Source of the DNA: Candidatus Nitrosopumilus sediminis
GTDB taxonomy: Archaea; Thermoproteota; Nitrososphaeria; Nitrososphaerales; Nitrosopumilaceae
Assembly: GCF_000299395.1 (NCBI RefSeq)
Contig: NC_018656.1
Coordinates: 1,240,001-1,304,000, forward strand
Length of the DNA: 64,000 bases
Direction of reading: 5' to 3'
Both the position numbers and the translations under genes were made by a program. Shown piece by piece: positions 43,516-53,633 of the stretch (positions within the stretch are counted from its first letter, which is position 1; the number at the start of each line of letters is the position of its first letter). The notes beneath the pieces are model-generated. The model ran no database searches. It was not told the origin of the DNA and worked only from the letters and a program-made list of their open reading frames with translations.

Positions 43516-45515
43516 TTCTCGTCTACTCCTGTTGCTTCTGGAGATGCTTTTTTACCACCAAATACTTTGGCAATTCCTTTTCTTGCCTCAATGATTGGCA
43601 AGAATATTATGAAGAAGGATGCAACACTTACCCAAACTATGGATATTCCGACCCAGATACTATAAGACATTATATCAAATACATGTCCAGATACAATCAA
43701 TGGTATTGGCCAGCCAATAATTAGTATCAATGTCATGATACCGCCGCCTTTTAGACTAAACTTGAATGCTTTCTTTAAAGTCTCCTCATCTTCAGTAACT
43801 TGGGCAGATTCTGCTTCACTTAGCTCGACAAGAGTAATCTTCTCTTTGAGGTCTTTCCAGTCAAAACTAGTCTTAGTAGCAAGGCTTCCAATTATTGCAA
43901 TTGCACCACCAGTCAAAATTCCTGCAATATTTCCAAATAGCATAGAGTAGTTGTGACCAAGACTTGCAAGAGATATTTCTCCATTAAAGCCTGGCAAGGA
44001 TGCAGCTACTGATATCCAAGTAGTTACTGCAACCATCAGACCAATAACTGCACCTAACGTGGCTGCAACTCTGTTTGTTCTCTTCCAAAGAATTGTAAGT
44101 GCTATTGGAATTACTGCTGCACCAATTATGATACCCATTGCCAAATAGACAAAGCCTAAACTTAATCCCATGTGTAATAGTATTACGGCCAAGCCACCCA
44201 TACCAAGTCCAAAGCCTACAATTGTCGCTCTGGATACTTTGACTAGTGTTTTTCCTGAGGCATTTGGATTCTTGTACGTCCGATAAATATCATAAGTAAT
44301 CAGTGATGAAACGGCAATTAGTTCTGCAGAGCCTGCAGAAGTTACTGCCATGAATAACATTGTAAGTACCATAATTGCACCGACTTCACCCATTAGTGCA
44401 GTAGCTGCTGCTGGAACTACTAATCCCAATTGAACTTGTTCAGGAGTCAAGTCAACATCAAGCGCTATCGCCGTCAAGCCCATCGTAGTAGCAAGTGTAA
44501 ATGGAATAGCAAACCAACATGCGCCACCAAGTAAGAAACCTTTGACAGTAGATGATGGCTTTGCTGCAATGGCTCGTTGCCAGTATGCCTGATCAACGAA
44601 AACAGTTCCAAAGTTTCCTACAATATTGATAATACCAAACATCAATCCACCAATAGATGCCATCGTCAAGAATGCACCTGCAGCATTTCCTTCAACTGGA
44701 TTTAACTTTGCAGCTTCAACAAGTTTATTGTACATACCTTCAACACCACCAGTAATGTCAGTGTTAACGTAAACTGCTGCAACAAATGTCAAGATTACAA
44801 CAAATATGATTATAGTATGCATATAGTCTGCAACAAATGTTGCCTTTAGTCCTCCAACTAGAGTGTAAATCATAACGCCAATAGGAATCAAGAAAGCAGC
44901 CAGAGAAATATCCATTCCAGTCAAGCCATTGACAACTGCAGATCCACCAAGAAGAAGCATGGCAGTTACAATCATGTTAGTCATCAATGCAAAAACTAAG
45001 AAGACTTTGTGTGAACCATTACCAAATCTTGCACGAATGATTTCTAGGAAAGTGTGTGCATTTGGTGCTTTACGTTTTAATTCAATAGCTAAAATTCCAA
45101 ATAATAAAACCTGAATTGATGCTCCTGCAGCATACCAAAATGGACCACTGATACCATACTGATATGCTACTGTCGAGGATTGGAGTAATGTTGCAGCCCA
45201 AGTCCAAGCAGAGACAATAGCAGCGGCAGTAAGACCAGTTTTGATTGTTCGTCCTGCAGTGTTAAACATCTCAGAGGTCTGGTTAACACCAAGGTATCTT
45301 TCTTCAATTTTTACCTCAACTGAAATGATGACAGCAAATACTGCACCTAAACCAACAACTATTGCCCAACCAATCCATTCAGGTAAAGCTTCACCAATTG
45401 CAAAGCCTTCTGAAATGGCACCTGCTGCAAAAACAGTTTGTGGAGTTCCGGCAAGGACAACTACAGCAACAAAAAATGCAGTAAATGCAACTGGGGTAAA
45501 TTTAGCCTTATCCAC
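43512..45515 (-). CDS. SSS-family sodium/solute symporter, candidate urea transporter
   Basis: 667 aa from GTG 45515. About 14-15 TM helices. SSS landmarks: AIVSAWTWAATLLQSSTVAYQ, VGGLKATFVADYMHT, IVGNFGTVFVDQAYWQRAIA, and MFMAVTSAGSAELIAVSSLI. This subgroup resembles DUR3-type urea permeases, and its place next to ureABC supports urea as substrate. The C-terminal region is a hydrophilic linker and TMs. Paralogue at 53602. Confidence 0.88.
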   Translation of the reverse strand: MDKAKFTPVAFTAFFVAVVVLAGTPQTVFAAGAISEGFAIGEALPEWIGWAIVVGLGAVFAVIISVEVKIEERYLGVNQTSEMFNTAGRTIKTGLTAAAIVSAWTWAATLLQSSTVAYQYGISGPFWYAAGASIQVLLFGILAIELKRKAPNAHTFLEIIRARFGNGSHKVFLVFALMTNMIVTAMLLLGGSAVVNGLTGMDISLAAFLIPIGVMIYTLVGGLKATFVADYMHTIIIFVVILTFVAAVYVNTDITGGVEGMYNKLVEAAKLNPVEGNAAGAFLTMASIGGLMFGIINIVGNFGTVFVDQAYWQRAIAAKPSSTVKGFLLGGACWFAIPFTLATTMGLTAIALDVDLTPEQVQLGLVVPAAATALMGEVGAIMVLTMLFMAVTSAGSAELIAVSSLITYDIYRTYKNPNASGKTLVKVSRATIVGFGLGMGGLAVILLHMGLSLGFVYLAMGIIIGAAVIPIALTILWKRTNRVAATLGAVIGLMVAVTTWISVAASLPGFNGEISLASLGHNYSMLFGNIAGILTGGAIAIIGSLATKTSFDWKDLKEKITLVELSEAESAQVTEDEETLKKAFKFSLKGGGIMTLILIIGWPIPLIVSGHVFDIMSYSIWVGISIVWVSVASFFIIFLPIIEARKGIAKVFGGKKASPEATGVDEK

Positions 45516-45616
45516 GAAAACAATTCTTTTGAGATTTACTTATCAATTGAAGAATTATAGTTCTTTATCTACTCAATTCAAAGTTGAAAGAGAATATTTT
45601 GTAAAATAAAATTCTA

Positions 45617-45628
45617 GTCGACGTCGAC
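45617..45628. promoter_or_regulatory. Palindrome GTCGACGTCGAC upstream of the SSS symporter
   Basis: A perfect 12-bp palindrome, very GC-rich in an AT-rich intergenic stretch, 102-113 nt upstream of the SSS GTG start. The following minus-strand T/A-rich TTTTATTTTA (45602-45611) could be a TATA box, putting the palindrome just upstream. A nearly identical site is at 51995-52006. Confidence 0.55.
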
Positions 45629-45670
45629 ATTATTTGAAATTGAGATGAAGAAGATAAAGTTTGAAAAGTT

Positions 45671-47383
45671 TTAAAACAAGTTGTAAAGTCGTGACATAGA
45701 AACTTTGTCTGCAGGATCTACCGTTGCAAGTTTTCCATCAACTTTCACTTCATATGTTTCAGGGTTCACTTCAATCTCAGGAGTGAGATCATTATACAAC
45801 ATGTCTTTCTTTCCAATAGAACGACAGTTTTTCACAGGAACCAGTTTCTTTTCTGAATTAATTTCAGATTCAATACCTTTGTCCAATGCTAGTTGTGATG
45901 TGAAGGTTACAGAAGTAGATTGTATTGTTTTACCAAGTGCCCCAAACATAGGACGATACAATACTGGCTCAGTTGTAGGGATGGAGGCATTTGGATCACC
46001 CATTATTGAATACGCAATAAAGCCACCTTTGATGATCATTTTTGGTTTGACTCCAAAGAACTGAGGAGACCAAATAACAATATCAGCCAATCTTCCTGGC
46101 TGCATAGATCCAACATAATCAGAAATTCCATGAGTTATGGCAGGATTTATCGTGATTTTGGCAAGGTATCGCTTCACTCGAAAATTATCATTTCGGACAT
46201 TGTCTTCGGGGAGCTTTCCAGTCATCTTTTTCATTTTATCAGCAGTCTGCCAGTTTCTAGTTGTAACTTCTCCAACTCTTCCCATAGCTTGACTGTCTGA
46301 AGATATCATACTCAATACCCCAATATCATGAAGTACATCCTCTGCTGCAATTGTCTCACCTCGAATTCTAGACTCTGCAAAGGATACATCTTCAGGTACT
46401 GAAGGGTTAAGATGATGGCAGACCATCATCATATCAAGATGCTCAGCTAGTGTGTTTACTGTAAAAGGTCTTGTAGGATTTGTAGATGACGGAAGTATGT
46501 TTTCCTCACCAGCAACTTTCATAATATCTGGAGCATGACCTCCTCCAGCTCCTTCAGTGTGATAAGTATGGATTGTTCTTCCAGCAATTGCTTCAATGGT
46601 ATCATCAACAAATCCACATTCATTTAGCGTATCTGTATGAATTGCAACTTGAGTGTCAGTTTTATCTGCAACACTCAAAGCTGAATCAATTGCAGCGGGG
46701 GTTGAACCCCAGTCTTCATGTAATTTTAATCCACAAGCTCCTGCCTCTATCTGTTCAAGTAATGCAGTTTCAAGTGAATCATTTCCTTTTGCAAGAAATC
46801 CAAAGTTTAATGGTAACTCATCAACGGATTCAATCATTCTATGAATATTCCATTTACCGGGAGTACATGTTGTCGCATTTGTTCCATCAGCAGGACCAGT
46901 TCCTCCGCCAATCATTGTAGTGGTACCATTACAGATTGCATGTATTGCTTGTTGAGGAGAAATAAAATGAATGTGTGAATCGATTGTTCCAGGAGTGCAA
47001 ATTGTATGCTCACCTGCAATTATCTCAGTGTTTGATGAAATTATCATATCAACATCATCCATGATGTTAGGGTTTCCGGCGTTTCCTACACCAACAATTT
47101 TCCCATCTTTAATTCCAATGTCTGCTTTGATTATTCCTAAAAGAGGATCCATCACAATTGCATTGGTAATAACAAGATCAACGGATTCTGTTCTGGATAC
47201 TCCACTTGCTTGTCCTAATCCGTCACGTACACTTTTTCCTCCACCAAATACAGCCTCATCACCATATGTGATCAAGTCTTTTTCAATTTCTATAATTAAA
47301 TCAGTATCAGCAAGACGAACTCTATCACCTACAGTAGGACCAAACAAATCAACGTAGTTTTTTCTTGGAATATTTAGAGTCAT
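45671..47383 (-). CDS. ureC: Urease alpha subunit
   Basis: 570 aa. Family motifs: nickel-ligand histidines in [12 protein letters not shown], the carbamylated lysine in [12 protein letters not shown], ligands in [14 protein letters not shown], and the active-site flap histidine in [22 protein letters not shown]. Hydrolyses urea to ammonia and carbamate. Last of ureABC; stop-start overlap (4 nt) with ureB. Confidence 0.98.
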   Translation of the reverse strand: MTLNIPRKNYVDLFGPTVGDRVRLADTDLIIEIEKDLITYGDEAVFGGGKSVRDGLGQASGVSRTESVDLVITNAIVMDPLLGIIKADIGIKDGKIVGVGNAGNPNIMDDVDMIISSNTEIIAGEHTICTPGTIDSHIHFISPQQAIHAICNGTTTMIGGGTGPADGTNATTCTPGKWNIHRMIESVDELPLNFGFLAKGNDSLETALLEQIEAGACGLKLHEDWGSTPAAIDSALSVADKTDTQVAIHTDTLNECGFVDDTIEAIAGRTIHTYHTEGAGGGHAPDIMKVAGEENILPSSTNPTRPFTVNTLAEHLDMMMVCHHLNPSVPEDVSFAESRIRGETIAAEDVLHDIGVLSMISSDSQAMGRVGEVTTRNWQTADKMKKMTGKLPEDNVRNDNFRVKRYLAKITINPAITHGISDYVGSMQPGRLADIVIWSPQFFGVKPKMIIKGGFIAYSIMGDPNASIPTTEPVLYRPMFGALGKTIQSTSVTFTSQLALDKGIESEINSEKKLVPVKNCRSIGKKDMLYNDLTPEIEVNPETYEVKVDGKLATVDPADKVSMSRLYNLF

Positions 47384-47757
47384 GATGTCATTCCCTTGAA
47401 TCCTTTTTCGATAGCTTTCTTGAATGCCTCTTCTTTTTTTTCATCTAGATTTCCATTTACTAAACCGCTAAACCCATAAACAATTTTTTTTCCGCCAAAT
47501 TCTGTTAGTTCAATTTCTTTTGTTTCTCCTGGTTCAAATCTTACTGATGTTCCAGCAGGAATGTTTAGATGGTATCCGTAGGATTGTTTTCTTGGAAATT
47601 CAAGTGCCTTATTTACTTCAAAAAAGTGCGTGTGTGAGCCTACCTGTATTGGTCGGTCTCCAGTATTTCTAACACTGACAGATGTTGTGGATTTTCCCAC
47701 ATGAGCAGTAATTGGCTCATCAGATGTAAAATATTCACCAGGGAACATATTTCTCAC
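47380..47757 (-). CDS. ureB: Urease beta subunit
   Basis: 125 aa: [40 protein letters not shown], and [16 protein letters not shown]. Standard UreB. Overlaps ureA and ureC by 4 nt each. Confidence 0.97.
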   Translation of the reverse strand: MRNMFPGEYFTSDEPITAHVGKSTTSVSVRNTGDRPIQVGSHTHFFEVNKALEFPRKQSYGYHLNIPAGTSVRFEPGETKEIELTEFGGKKIVYGFSGLVNGNLDEKKEEAFKKAIEKGFKGMTS

Positions 47758-48056
47758 ACAATAGGGTCATGAACAGTCACCAGTTTAGTTCCATCTTCAA
47801 AAGTTGCTTCTACTTGAATGGAATGGATAAGATCTGCAACACCTGGCAATACATCATCTTTTGATAGGACATTTTTTCCAGAACTCATAAGCTCTGGAAC
47901 AGTTTTTCCATCTCTTGCTCCTTCTAAAATATGATCAGCAAGAATAGATACTGCTTCGGGATGATTGAGTTTCAATCCTCTACCTTTTCTTCTACGGGCA
48001 AGTTCTGCTGCAACAAAGACATTTAGTTTCTCTAATTCTCTAGGAGTAAGCATCAT
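47754..48056 (-). CDS. ureA: Urease gamma subunit
   Basis: 100 aa: [58 protein letters not shown] and [11 protein letters not shown]. Standard UreA. First gene of the operon; an adjacent Met codon offers an alternative start. Confidence 0.97.
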   Translation of the reverse strand: MMLTPRELEKLNVFVAAELARRRKGRGLKLNHPEAVSILADHILEGARDGKTVPELMSSGKNVLSKDDVLPGVADLIHSIQVEATFEDGTKLVTVHDPIV

Positions 48057-48078
48057 TGAATGGAATAGGGTATTAGTG

Positions 48079-48087
48079 TATTTAATA
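48079..48087 (-). promoter_or_regulatory. TATA box of ureABC (leaderless)
   Basis: Minus-strand TATTAAATA is centred 27 nt upstream of the ureA ATG, so the transcript would start at the start codon. Confidence 0.5.
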
Positions 48088-48118
48088 ATTAAAAATGTTA
48101 AAAATATCTAAGAAAGTA

Positions 48119-48142
48119 TAACTTTGTCAAAAAATAAAGTTA
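48119..48142 (+). promoter_or_regulatory. Inverted repeat over the ureEFGD promoter
   Basis: TAACTTT (48119-48125) and AAAGTTA (48136-48142) are perfect 7-bp arms separated by 10 bases. A TATA-like AAGTATAAC lies at 48114-48122, about 27 nt before GTG 48146, so the dyad covers the TATA box and initiation site. Candidate operator. Confidence 0.5.
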
Positions 48143-48145
48143 CTT

Positions 48146-48631
48146 GTGTTAGAAGTTAATGCACCAATAGGGAATATTTTTCTAGACAAAGGATTTGATG
48201 AGATAAAAAGTGGGAATTTTGAAAAACTCAAGATTTCACGAATGGAGTTAGAAAAAAGAATTTTGAGAAGAAAGGGGGATCGTGGAACAGATGTTGGTTT
48301 TAACTTAGACCCAGGAGTGAAACTTCGTCATGGCGATGTCATTGATAATGGAAACACAAAAATTGTAGTAGAACAATTACCAGAAAAGGTAATTTCCATT
48401 AGACTAAAAACCAAAAACATGGTCGATGTAATGGTGCTATTAGGACATATAATTGGAAATAGACACAGACCAATTTCCATTCAAAGCGAAGAGATTGTGT
48501 TTCCAATTCAGGCAGACTCAGAAAAAGAAGTTTTTACAAAATTATTTCATAACATTATCAATCATATTGAGATGACAGTAGATGAGCGAATATTTTCTCC
48601 CCATTCAGGTGCTGATGTACATGAACATTGA
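48146..48631 (+). CDS. ureE: Urease accessory nickel metallochaperone UreE
   Basis: 161 aa from GTG 48146. DRGTDVGFNLDPGVKLRHGD, MVLLGHIIGNRHRPISI, and a short histidine tail (GADVHEH). Delivers nickel to the apo-urease complex. Divergent from ureA by 89 nt. Confidence 0.94.
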   Translation: MLEVNAPIGNIFLDKGFDEIKSGNFEKLKISRMELEKRILRRKGDRGTDVGFNLDPGVKLRHGDVIDNGNTKIVVEQLPEKVISIRLKTKNMVDVMVLLGHIIGNRHRPISIQSEEIVFPIQADSEKEVFTKLFHNIINHIEMTVDERIFSPHSGADVHEH

Positions 48632-49322
48632 TGAGATAGAACAAGAGTTAGGAGTAATGCAGTTATCAGACTCGTTTTTTCCCACAGGCATTTATGCTAC
48701 TTCAAATGGATTGGAATTTCTTTTCACAGAAAAAAAGATTCATGGAATGGCAGACTTGATCAAGTTGATTAGAATTAACATTACTCAGCAAATAGGACCA
48801 TCAGATTGTGTTGCACTTGGAAATGTATTTGATAGTGTAAACAAACAGGATTTTGATCAAGTGATCGAAACAGACAATATTATTTTTGCAACAAAACCGA
48901 TAAAAGAAATTCGAGATGCATCAGTAAGATCAGGGGTTCAGTTAATCAAATGTGTGGTAGAATTTGTAAAAGATGATAAAATTTTGAATCAATACATGGA
49001 CAACATAATAAAGAACAGAGTGCATGGAGTTTTTCCGGTAGCATTTGCAGTTTGTTGTAATGCCTTAAAAATTAAAAAAGAGAAAAGCATGATGATGATG
49101 CTATATGGCTTTACTGTAGGTATTGTAGGTGCAGCACTACGATTAGGATTAATTCAGCATTTTGAAGGTCAAAAAATTATTCACAATATCAAACCAATTA
49201 TCAGTCAGACCATCAAAGAAAATTCAAATAAATCACTTTTGGAAATATGGCAATTTGCTCCTCAAATAGATATTGTTCAGATGTCACATGAGAAAATGGA
49301 TTCTAAAATGTTTATTACATAA
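48621..49322 (+). CDS. ureF: Urease accessory protein UreF
   Basis: About 233 aa from ATG 48621 ([20 protein letters not shown]); ATG 48582 is inside ureE and less likely. Pattern [20 protein letters not shown] is the UreF core. GTPase-regulating chaperone linking UreG to the urease complex. Overlaps ureE by 11 nt. Confidence 0.92.
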   Translation: MNIDEIEQELGVMQLSDSFFPTGIYATSNGLEFLFTEKKIHGMADLIKLIRINITQQIGPSDCVALGNVFDSVNKQDFDQVIETDNIIFATKPIKEIRDASVRSGVQLIKCVVEFVKDDKILNQYMDNIIKNRVHGVFPVAFAVCCNALKIKKEKSMMMMLYGFTVGIVGAALRLGLIQHFEGQKIIHNIKPIISQTIKENSNKSLLEIWQFAPQIDIVQMSHEKMDSKMFIT

Positions 49323-49339
49323 AAATAGGATTTTTCATT

Positions 49340-49996
49340 ATGACTCATATTCCTAGAATTGGGATCGGAGGACCTGTTGGTTCAGGAAAAAGCATGCTTA
49401 TCGAAAGATTGGTACCAATGTTAGCAGAAAAAGGATACAGTGTAAGTATAATTTCAAATGATGTGATTTCAAAAGAAGATGCCGATAGAATGAGAACGAA
49501 TTTGGCTACCAATAGAGGATTACTTCCTGAAAATTTAGTCATAGGTCTTGCAACAGGCGGATGCCCTCACACTGCAATTAGAGAAGATCCGTCCATGAAT
49601 CTTTCTGTAATAGAAGAAATGGAATCAAAACATCCTGATCTTGATCTTATAATTATTGAAAGTGGTGGAGACAACATTACAACTACATTTAGTCCTATTC
49701 TTGCAGATTATTTTATTTACATAATTGATGTTGCAGGAGGAGACAAATATCCAAGAAAGGGAGGATTGGGAATTGAAAGTTGTGATCTTTTAGTCATTAA
49801 CAAGATTGATCTTGCCAAGATGGTCGGAGCTGATCTTGAAGTCATGAGAAGGGATGCAAGAAAGATTAGAAATGAAAAATCGTTTGAATTTATCAACTGC
49901 AAAACTGATGAGGGCGTTATGAAAGTAACTGAGCATATTATTCATAATGTATTGCTAGACTCTGCTCCAAAATCAGCAATTACACAAAAGGTGTGA
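49340..49996 (+). CDS. ureG: Urease accessory GTPase UreG
   Basis: 218 aa. P-loop [17 protein letters not shown], then [38 protein letters not shown], and NKIDLA. Drives GTP-dependent nickel insertion. Confidence 0.97.
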   Translation: MTHIPRIGIGGPVGSGKSMLIERLVPMLAEKGYSVSIISNDVISKEDADRMRTNLATNRGLLPENLVIGLATGGCPHTAIREDPSMNLSVIEEMESKHPDLDLIIIESGGDNITTTFSPILADYFIYIIDVAGGDKYPRKGGLGIESCDLLVINKIDLAKMVGADLEVMRRDARKIRNEKSFEFINCKTDEGVMKVTEHIIHNVLLDSAPKSAITQKV

Positions 49997-49999
49997 TTT

Positions 50000-50926
50000 T
50001 TGAATAAACTGGAATATTACACACCGGATGACATACCAAAAGAAATCCAGGCATATGAGACCAAAGTAGAACAATTAGGAGTTGGAAAATCAGGAAAAGT
50101 AGGCATTCTTGATTTAGAACTTCAAACAGATAATGAAGGCAAGACAATTGTTACAAAACAATTTTCTCAAGTTCCATTACAAATACAACGAGCTCTATAT
50201 CCTGAAAGATCACTTCCTAAAATGGCATATCTTTATGTGATTTCACCATCTGGGGGGATTTTACAAGGAGATAGATACAGGACAGATGTCGTATTAAAGA
50301 ACAAGGCCATTGCTCACATGACAACTCAAGGTGCGACTAGAATCTACAGCATGAACACAAATTCTGCATCACAAATTCTAAACATTACAGTTGATGAGGA
50401 CTGCTATTTTGAATACATCCCTGATCAAATTATTCCATACAAAAACTCTAGATATTATCAAAAAGTAAATCTCAATGTTCATAACAATTCCACTTTGATT
50501 TATTCAGAAATTTTAACGCCAGGAAGAGTTGCCATGAAGGAGTCTTTTGAATACGACATATGTTATCTTAGAACACATTGTAAAGACCAAAATAAAAAAA
50601 TCAGATTTTTAGAAAATACAAAAATTGAACCAAAAAAGATGAGAGTTGAAGATTTTGGAGTATTAGGGGAGTACGAAATAGTTGGAACAGTTTACATCTT
50701 GACTAGAAAAGATAACGTGAATGAATTAGAAAACAATCTTAATGAATACATTAGAAATTCAGATAGTGTTTCTGTTGGAACATCTATTCTTCCAGACGAA
50801 TCAGGAATAATAATTAGGGTTTTAGGAAATAAAACAGATAGTGTCTTTGATGTGATTTTCAAAATACTTGAAATTAGCAGGAAAAAAATTCTCGGGGCAG
50901 AATTTAGTAAAATAAGAAAAAGTTAG
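50000..50926 (+). CDS. ureD: Urease accessory protein UreD/UreH
   Basis: 308 aa from TTG 50000. Contains YLYVISPSGGILQGDRYRTD, AHMTTQGATRIYSMN, EYIPDQIIPYKNSRYYQ and LTPGRVAMKESFEYD. Scaffold binding UreF/UreG to urease; nickel passage. Starts 3 nt after ureG. Confidence 0.94.
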   Translation: MNKLEYYTPDDIPKEIQAYETKVEQLGVGKSGKVGILDLELQTDNEGKTIVTKQFSQVPLQIQRALYPERSLPKMAYLYVISPSGGILQGDRYRTDVVLKNKAIAHMTTQGATRIYSMNTNSASQILNITVDEDCYFEYIPDQIIPYKNSRYYQKVNLNVHNNSTLIYSEILTPGRVAMKESFEYDICYLRTHCKDQNKKIRFLENTKIEPKKMRVEDFGVLGEYEIVGTVYILTRKDNVNELENNLNEYIRNSDSVSVGTSILPDESGIIIRVLGNKTDSVFDVIFKILEISRKKILGAEFSKIRKS

Positions 50927-50931
50927 AATGA

Positions 50932-51672
50932 TTACAAATTACTCAATATTCCAATTTCAAAGAGGATATTTGCTCCTATGATAAAGCTGATTATAGCTGT
51001 TCCATATCTAAAAAATCGATTAAGGAGAGATACCCTATCAGTCAGCAAAACAGGCAGTCCTATCAAACCACTGATAGCAACCATACCAATAACAGAGCCC
51101 AGCCCAAATAGAAGAATAAAGGTCAGAGCCATCTCCATATTGTCAAGAGTTGTAGCAGCTAATGCAATCAAACTTCCACTTCCGGCCAATCCATGAATCA
51201 GACCAATCAGGTATGATTTGTGTTCATGTTTGTGATCGTCGTCGTTGTGTTCATGAGCATCAAAATGTAGATGTCCATCAGAATGTTGATGTGGATGTAT
51301 ATGTTGAATCTTGGATTTTTTTTTCCAGATTGCAGTAATTCCTAAAAATATCAGCATTACACCTACCATTAATTCAAGACCAGTGAAGATCTCAGTAGTT
51401 ATATTGACTGTAAAGAAATATGCAAAAAATCCAATTGCTACAAGTGTTGTAGTATGTCCTGCACCCCAAAAAATTCCTACAAGTGATGATTTTGTAAATG
51501 CAGTTTTTAGTTTATTTTTTATTCCATTTTTAGACTTTCTTTTGAATAATTGTGTTCCAACTGCTGCTATATGATCAGGCTCAAATGCATGTTCGATTCC
51601 AACCATTAATCCCAATCCCATGATTAGAGCAGGGGTAAAATCACCAATGGAATAAATTATTTCTTCAAACAA
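50932..51672 (-). CDS. NiCoT-type nickel/cobalt transporter with His-rich loop
   Basis: 246 aa, six or seven TM helices. The H-x4-D-H signature is visible as HAFEPDHIAAV in TM2. A loop of about 35 residues rich in His (HIHPHQHSDGHLHFDAHEHN) could buffer metal. Supplies nickel to urease by context: convergent with ureD, 5 nt apart. Confidence 0.88.
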   Translation of the reverse strand: MFEEIIYSIGDFTPALIMGLGLMVGIEHAFEPDHIAAVGTQLFKRKSKNGIKNKLKTAFTKSSLVGIFWGAGHTTTLVAIGFFAYFFTVNITTEIFTGLELMVGVMLIFLGITAIWKKKSKIQHIHPHQHSDGHLHFDAHEHNDDDHKHEHKSYLIGLIHGLAGSGSLIALAATTLDNMEMALTFILLFGLGSVIGMVAISGLIGLPVLLTDRVSLLNRFFRYGTAIISFIIGANILFEIGILSNL

Positions 51673-51728
51673 TTCTAAACATCATATTGAAAACCAATAA
51701 TGAATTATTAAGAATTTAAAATGGATTT

Positions 51729-51908
51729 TTAAGTGGAAAATAAATTAATTTTTTGTTTTTTTTCTTTATCAAGCCATTCAGGAATTATTATTGCTCGGAT
51801 AAATTCTTGTGTAGTAATGCCTCTTTTTGATGCCAGTCTCTTAATTTTTTGATAAACCGAATTATCCATTGTCATGAAAAATTTTGTTGTCTTTTTAGAT
51901 TTTTCCAC
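51729..51908 (-). CDS. Ribbon-helix-helix (CopG/Arc-like) DNA-binding protein
   Basis: About 59 aa from GTG 51908 (VEKSKKTTKFFMTMDNSVYQ); TTG/ATG starts further up to 51947 would add a poorly conserved hydrophobic leader. Pattern TTKFFMTMDNSVYQKIKRLA then GITTQEFIRAIIIPEWL is a typical RHH. Acts as dimer on short palindromes. Divergent from the 52080 gene, with the palindrome in between. Confidence 0.75.
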   Translation of the reverse strand: MEKSKKTTKFFMTMDNSVYQKIKRLASKRGITTQEFIRAIIIPEWLDKEKKQKINLFST

Positions 51909-51994
51909 CACAAAGAAGATGATGTAATATTTTAAAATATTTATCAATATAAAAAAATAGTAATAAATATCAGCACAAGAGTTTTAGACATATA

Positions 51995-52006
51995 GCCGAC
52001 GTCGAC
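51995..52006. promoter_or_regulatory. Palindromic site GCCGACGTCGAC
   Basis: Shares CGACGTCGAC with the site at 45617-45628; core CGACGTCG is a perfect palindrome. Here it is about 14 nt upstream of a TATA-like TTATTTAAT (52020-52028) for the plus-strand gene at 52080, and about 48-59 nt upstream of the longest RHH frame. Confidence 0.55.
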
Positions 52007-52079
52007 TAAACAAGTTTCAAGTTATTTAATCTCTGAAATATCTATCAGACATAACTAACAAGTTTTCATTATCATTCCA

Positions 52080-53153
52080 ATGACATATGACAAAGTCAAA
52101 ATCGGTTTTCTCATGACAATACTCTCTATCTCTTTGACATCTATTGTACTTGCTGAATCTTTTGCAGAAGAAAATAATCTTAGTCAAGAACAAGAACGCC
52201 AAAACGCAATTGAACAACAAACTAGCTTGTTCTCAAATAATCCTATATTTGGAAAAAAAATTGCCATGGAGGGATATGATAGGTTGATTTCACAGGTGGA
52301 TCCTGGCATAGGACATGAAAATCATCAGCTAGCAGTGATAATCCCTATTAGTGATAAAGAATATACTGGAACTTTATACTATTCTGCATCTGAACCTGTT
52401 CAGCTTGTGTCACTTAGAGGTCCACTGGAACCTGGGGAAGAGAAAGGGAAATTCATTTGGACAACAGATGGAAATACAAACTATGAAATTACTCTGATCA
52501 ACGAGTATAGTTCCTCTGGGGAATGGAATTTTGTTGGGAATGCTCTTGCAGTGCACACATTCAAAAATACTCCATTTGTGATAGACTACAAAGTAGACTA
52601 TGAAGAAGTAAGCGAGTCATTAACACTTCCACTCAACAGTCTAAATGATGTCAACATTATGACAGAATTTAATTTTGATTCAGGTACTGTGAAGATAGAT
52701 AGTTTTGATGTGTTCAAACAAGTAAGTGGATTTGGCAAGGTTCAACCTGTTGTTAATCTACAAGGAATTGTAGGAATTGACAAAAGTATCCTATACAGAG
52801 CTGCAGATGCTGAATTTAATGTAGGTACAGGTCCATTTGGATTAGATCATAAGTTCTCAGAGTTTGGAATGTCAGTGTATCTTGAACAAGGAGATATGCC
52901 AATAAGAAAGATAACCTATAGGGAATGTGACATTACGAACTACTCAATAGATACTCTGTATGACAATGATTACAGCTATAACAGAGCCTCTGTTTTTGTG
53001 ATCGTAGATAATTTTGAGATAACCTGTGCAGGAATGCAACCATATCACTATGATTATCAGAAATACATTGATGAGTATGGAGTGGATGCAGTCATGAAAA
53101 TGAAAAACATGAAGATGAGCCCAAAAACACATAATGATTATGGCATAGATTGA
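52080..53153 (+). CDS. Secreted protein with one GHExHQLA domain and a second beta-rich domain
   Basis: 357 aa. Signal peptide (LMTILSISLTSIVLAESFA). Residues about 75-190 hold one GHExHQLA domain (QVDPGIGHENHQLAVIIPIS; SASEPVQLVSLRGPL; FVGNALAVHTFKNTPF), same as the pair in the 8862-9890 protein. The remaining 160 residues form a beta-rich domain with three cysteines (ECDITNY, FEITCAGMQPY). Function unknown, outside the cell by inference. Confidence 0.78.
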   Translation: MTYDKVKIGFLMTILSISLTSIVLAESFAEENNLSQEQERQNAIEQQTSLFSNNPIFGKKIAMEGYDRLISQVDPGIGHENHQLAVIIPISDKEYTGTLYYSASEPVQLVSLRGPLEPGEEKGKFIWTTDGNTNYEITLINEYSSSGEWNFVGNALAVHTFKNTPFVIDYKVDYEEVSESLTLPLNSLNDVNIMTEFNFDSGTVKIDSFDVFKQVSGFGKVQPVVNLQGIVGIDKSILYRAADAEFNVGTGPFGLDHKFSEFGMSVYLEQGDMPIRKITYRECDITNYSIDTLYDNDYSYNRASVFVIVDNFEITCAGMQPYHYDYQKYIDEYGVDAVMKMKNMKMSPKTHNDYGID

Positions 53154-53176
53154 TGAGTTAATCTAGGGCCAAAAAA

Positions 53177-53185
53177 TTTTTTTTT
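53177..53185 (+). terminator. T-run terminator after the 52080 gene
   Basis: Nine consecutive T residues 24 nt after the stop, typical archaeal poly-U terminator. Confidence 0.55.
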
Positions 53186-53237
53186 ATTAAATCAATTTAC
53201 AAGATAAAACGCTATCTTTCATACTTTCATAACATAT

Positions 53238-53633
53238 ATGATGATTCAGATTAAATTTGTTGTTCAAAATAATAATTTTACAAAGACAAAAAAAATTCAA
53301 TTTTGTAAAAATCATGAAAAAAATCTTGAAATAATGTATGGAATTATTAAAGAATCGATTGACAGAAAAGAGAAAAATGATTTAGAGCAACTAATGATGA
53401 TTTGTTGTTTTCATATGGTAAAAGAGATTAGAGAAAATACAACCACAAGAATTATTCAAAATAAATTGATAAAAGAATTGTTTAAACATCAAAGTATAAT
53501 GCAAATTTTTAAAGATATTAAGAATATGTCCATAGAGGCCAAAATAGACAATTTTCCAAAAAAAGTGCTACACTTTTCACCTAAAAATAGAGATTTTATG
53601 CCTATTCTAGCAGGACTACAGGTTTTGAAGTGA
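53238..53633 (+). CDS. Unknown protein, 131 aa
   Basis: Begins MMIQIKFVVQNNNFTKTKKI; helical, lysine/isoleucine/asparagine-rich, with two cysteines in LMMICCFHMVKE. No recognised family. Its 3' end overlaps the convergent SSS-UspA gene by 32 nt. AT-rich even for this genome, so could be acquired or spurious; the long uninterrupted frame and the ATGATG start favour a gene. Confidence 0.5.
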   Translation: MMIQIKFVVQNNNFTKTKKIQFCKNHEKNLEIMYGIIKESIDRKEKNDLEQLMMICCFHMVKEIRENTTTRIIQNKLIKELFKHQSIMQIFKDIKNMSIEAKIDNFPKKVLHFSPKNRDFMPILAGLQVLK

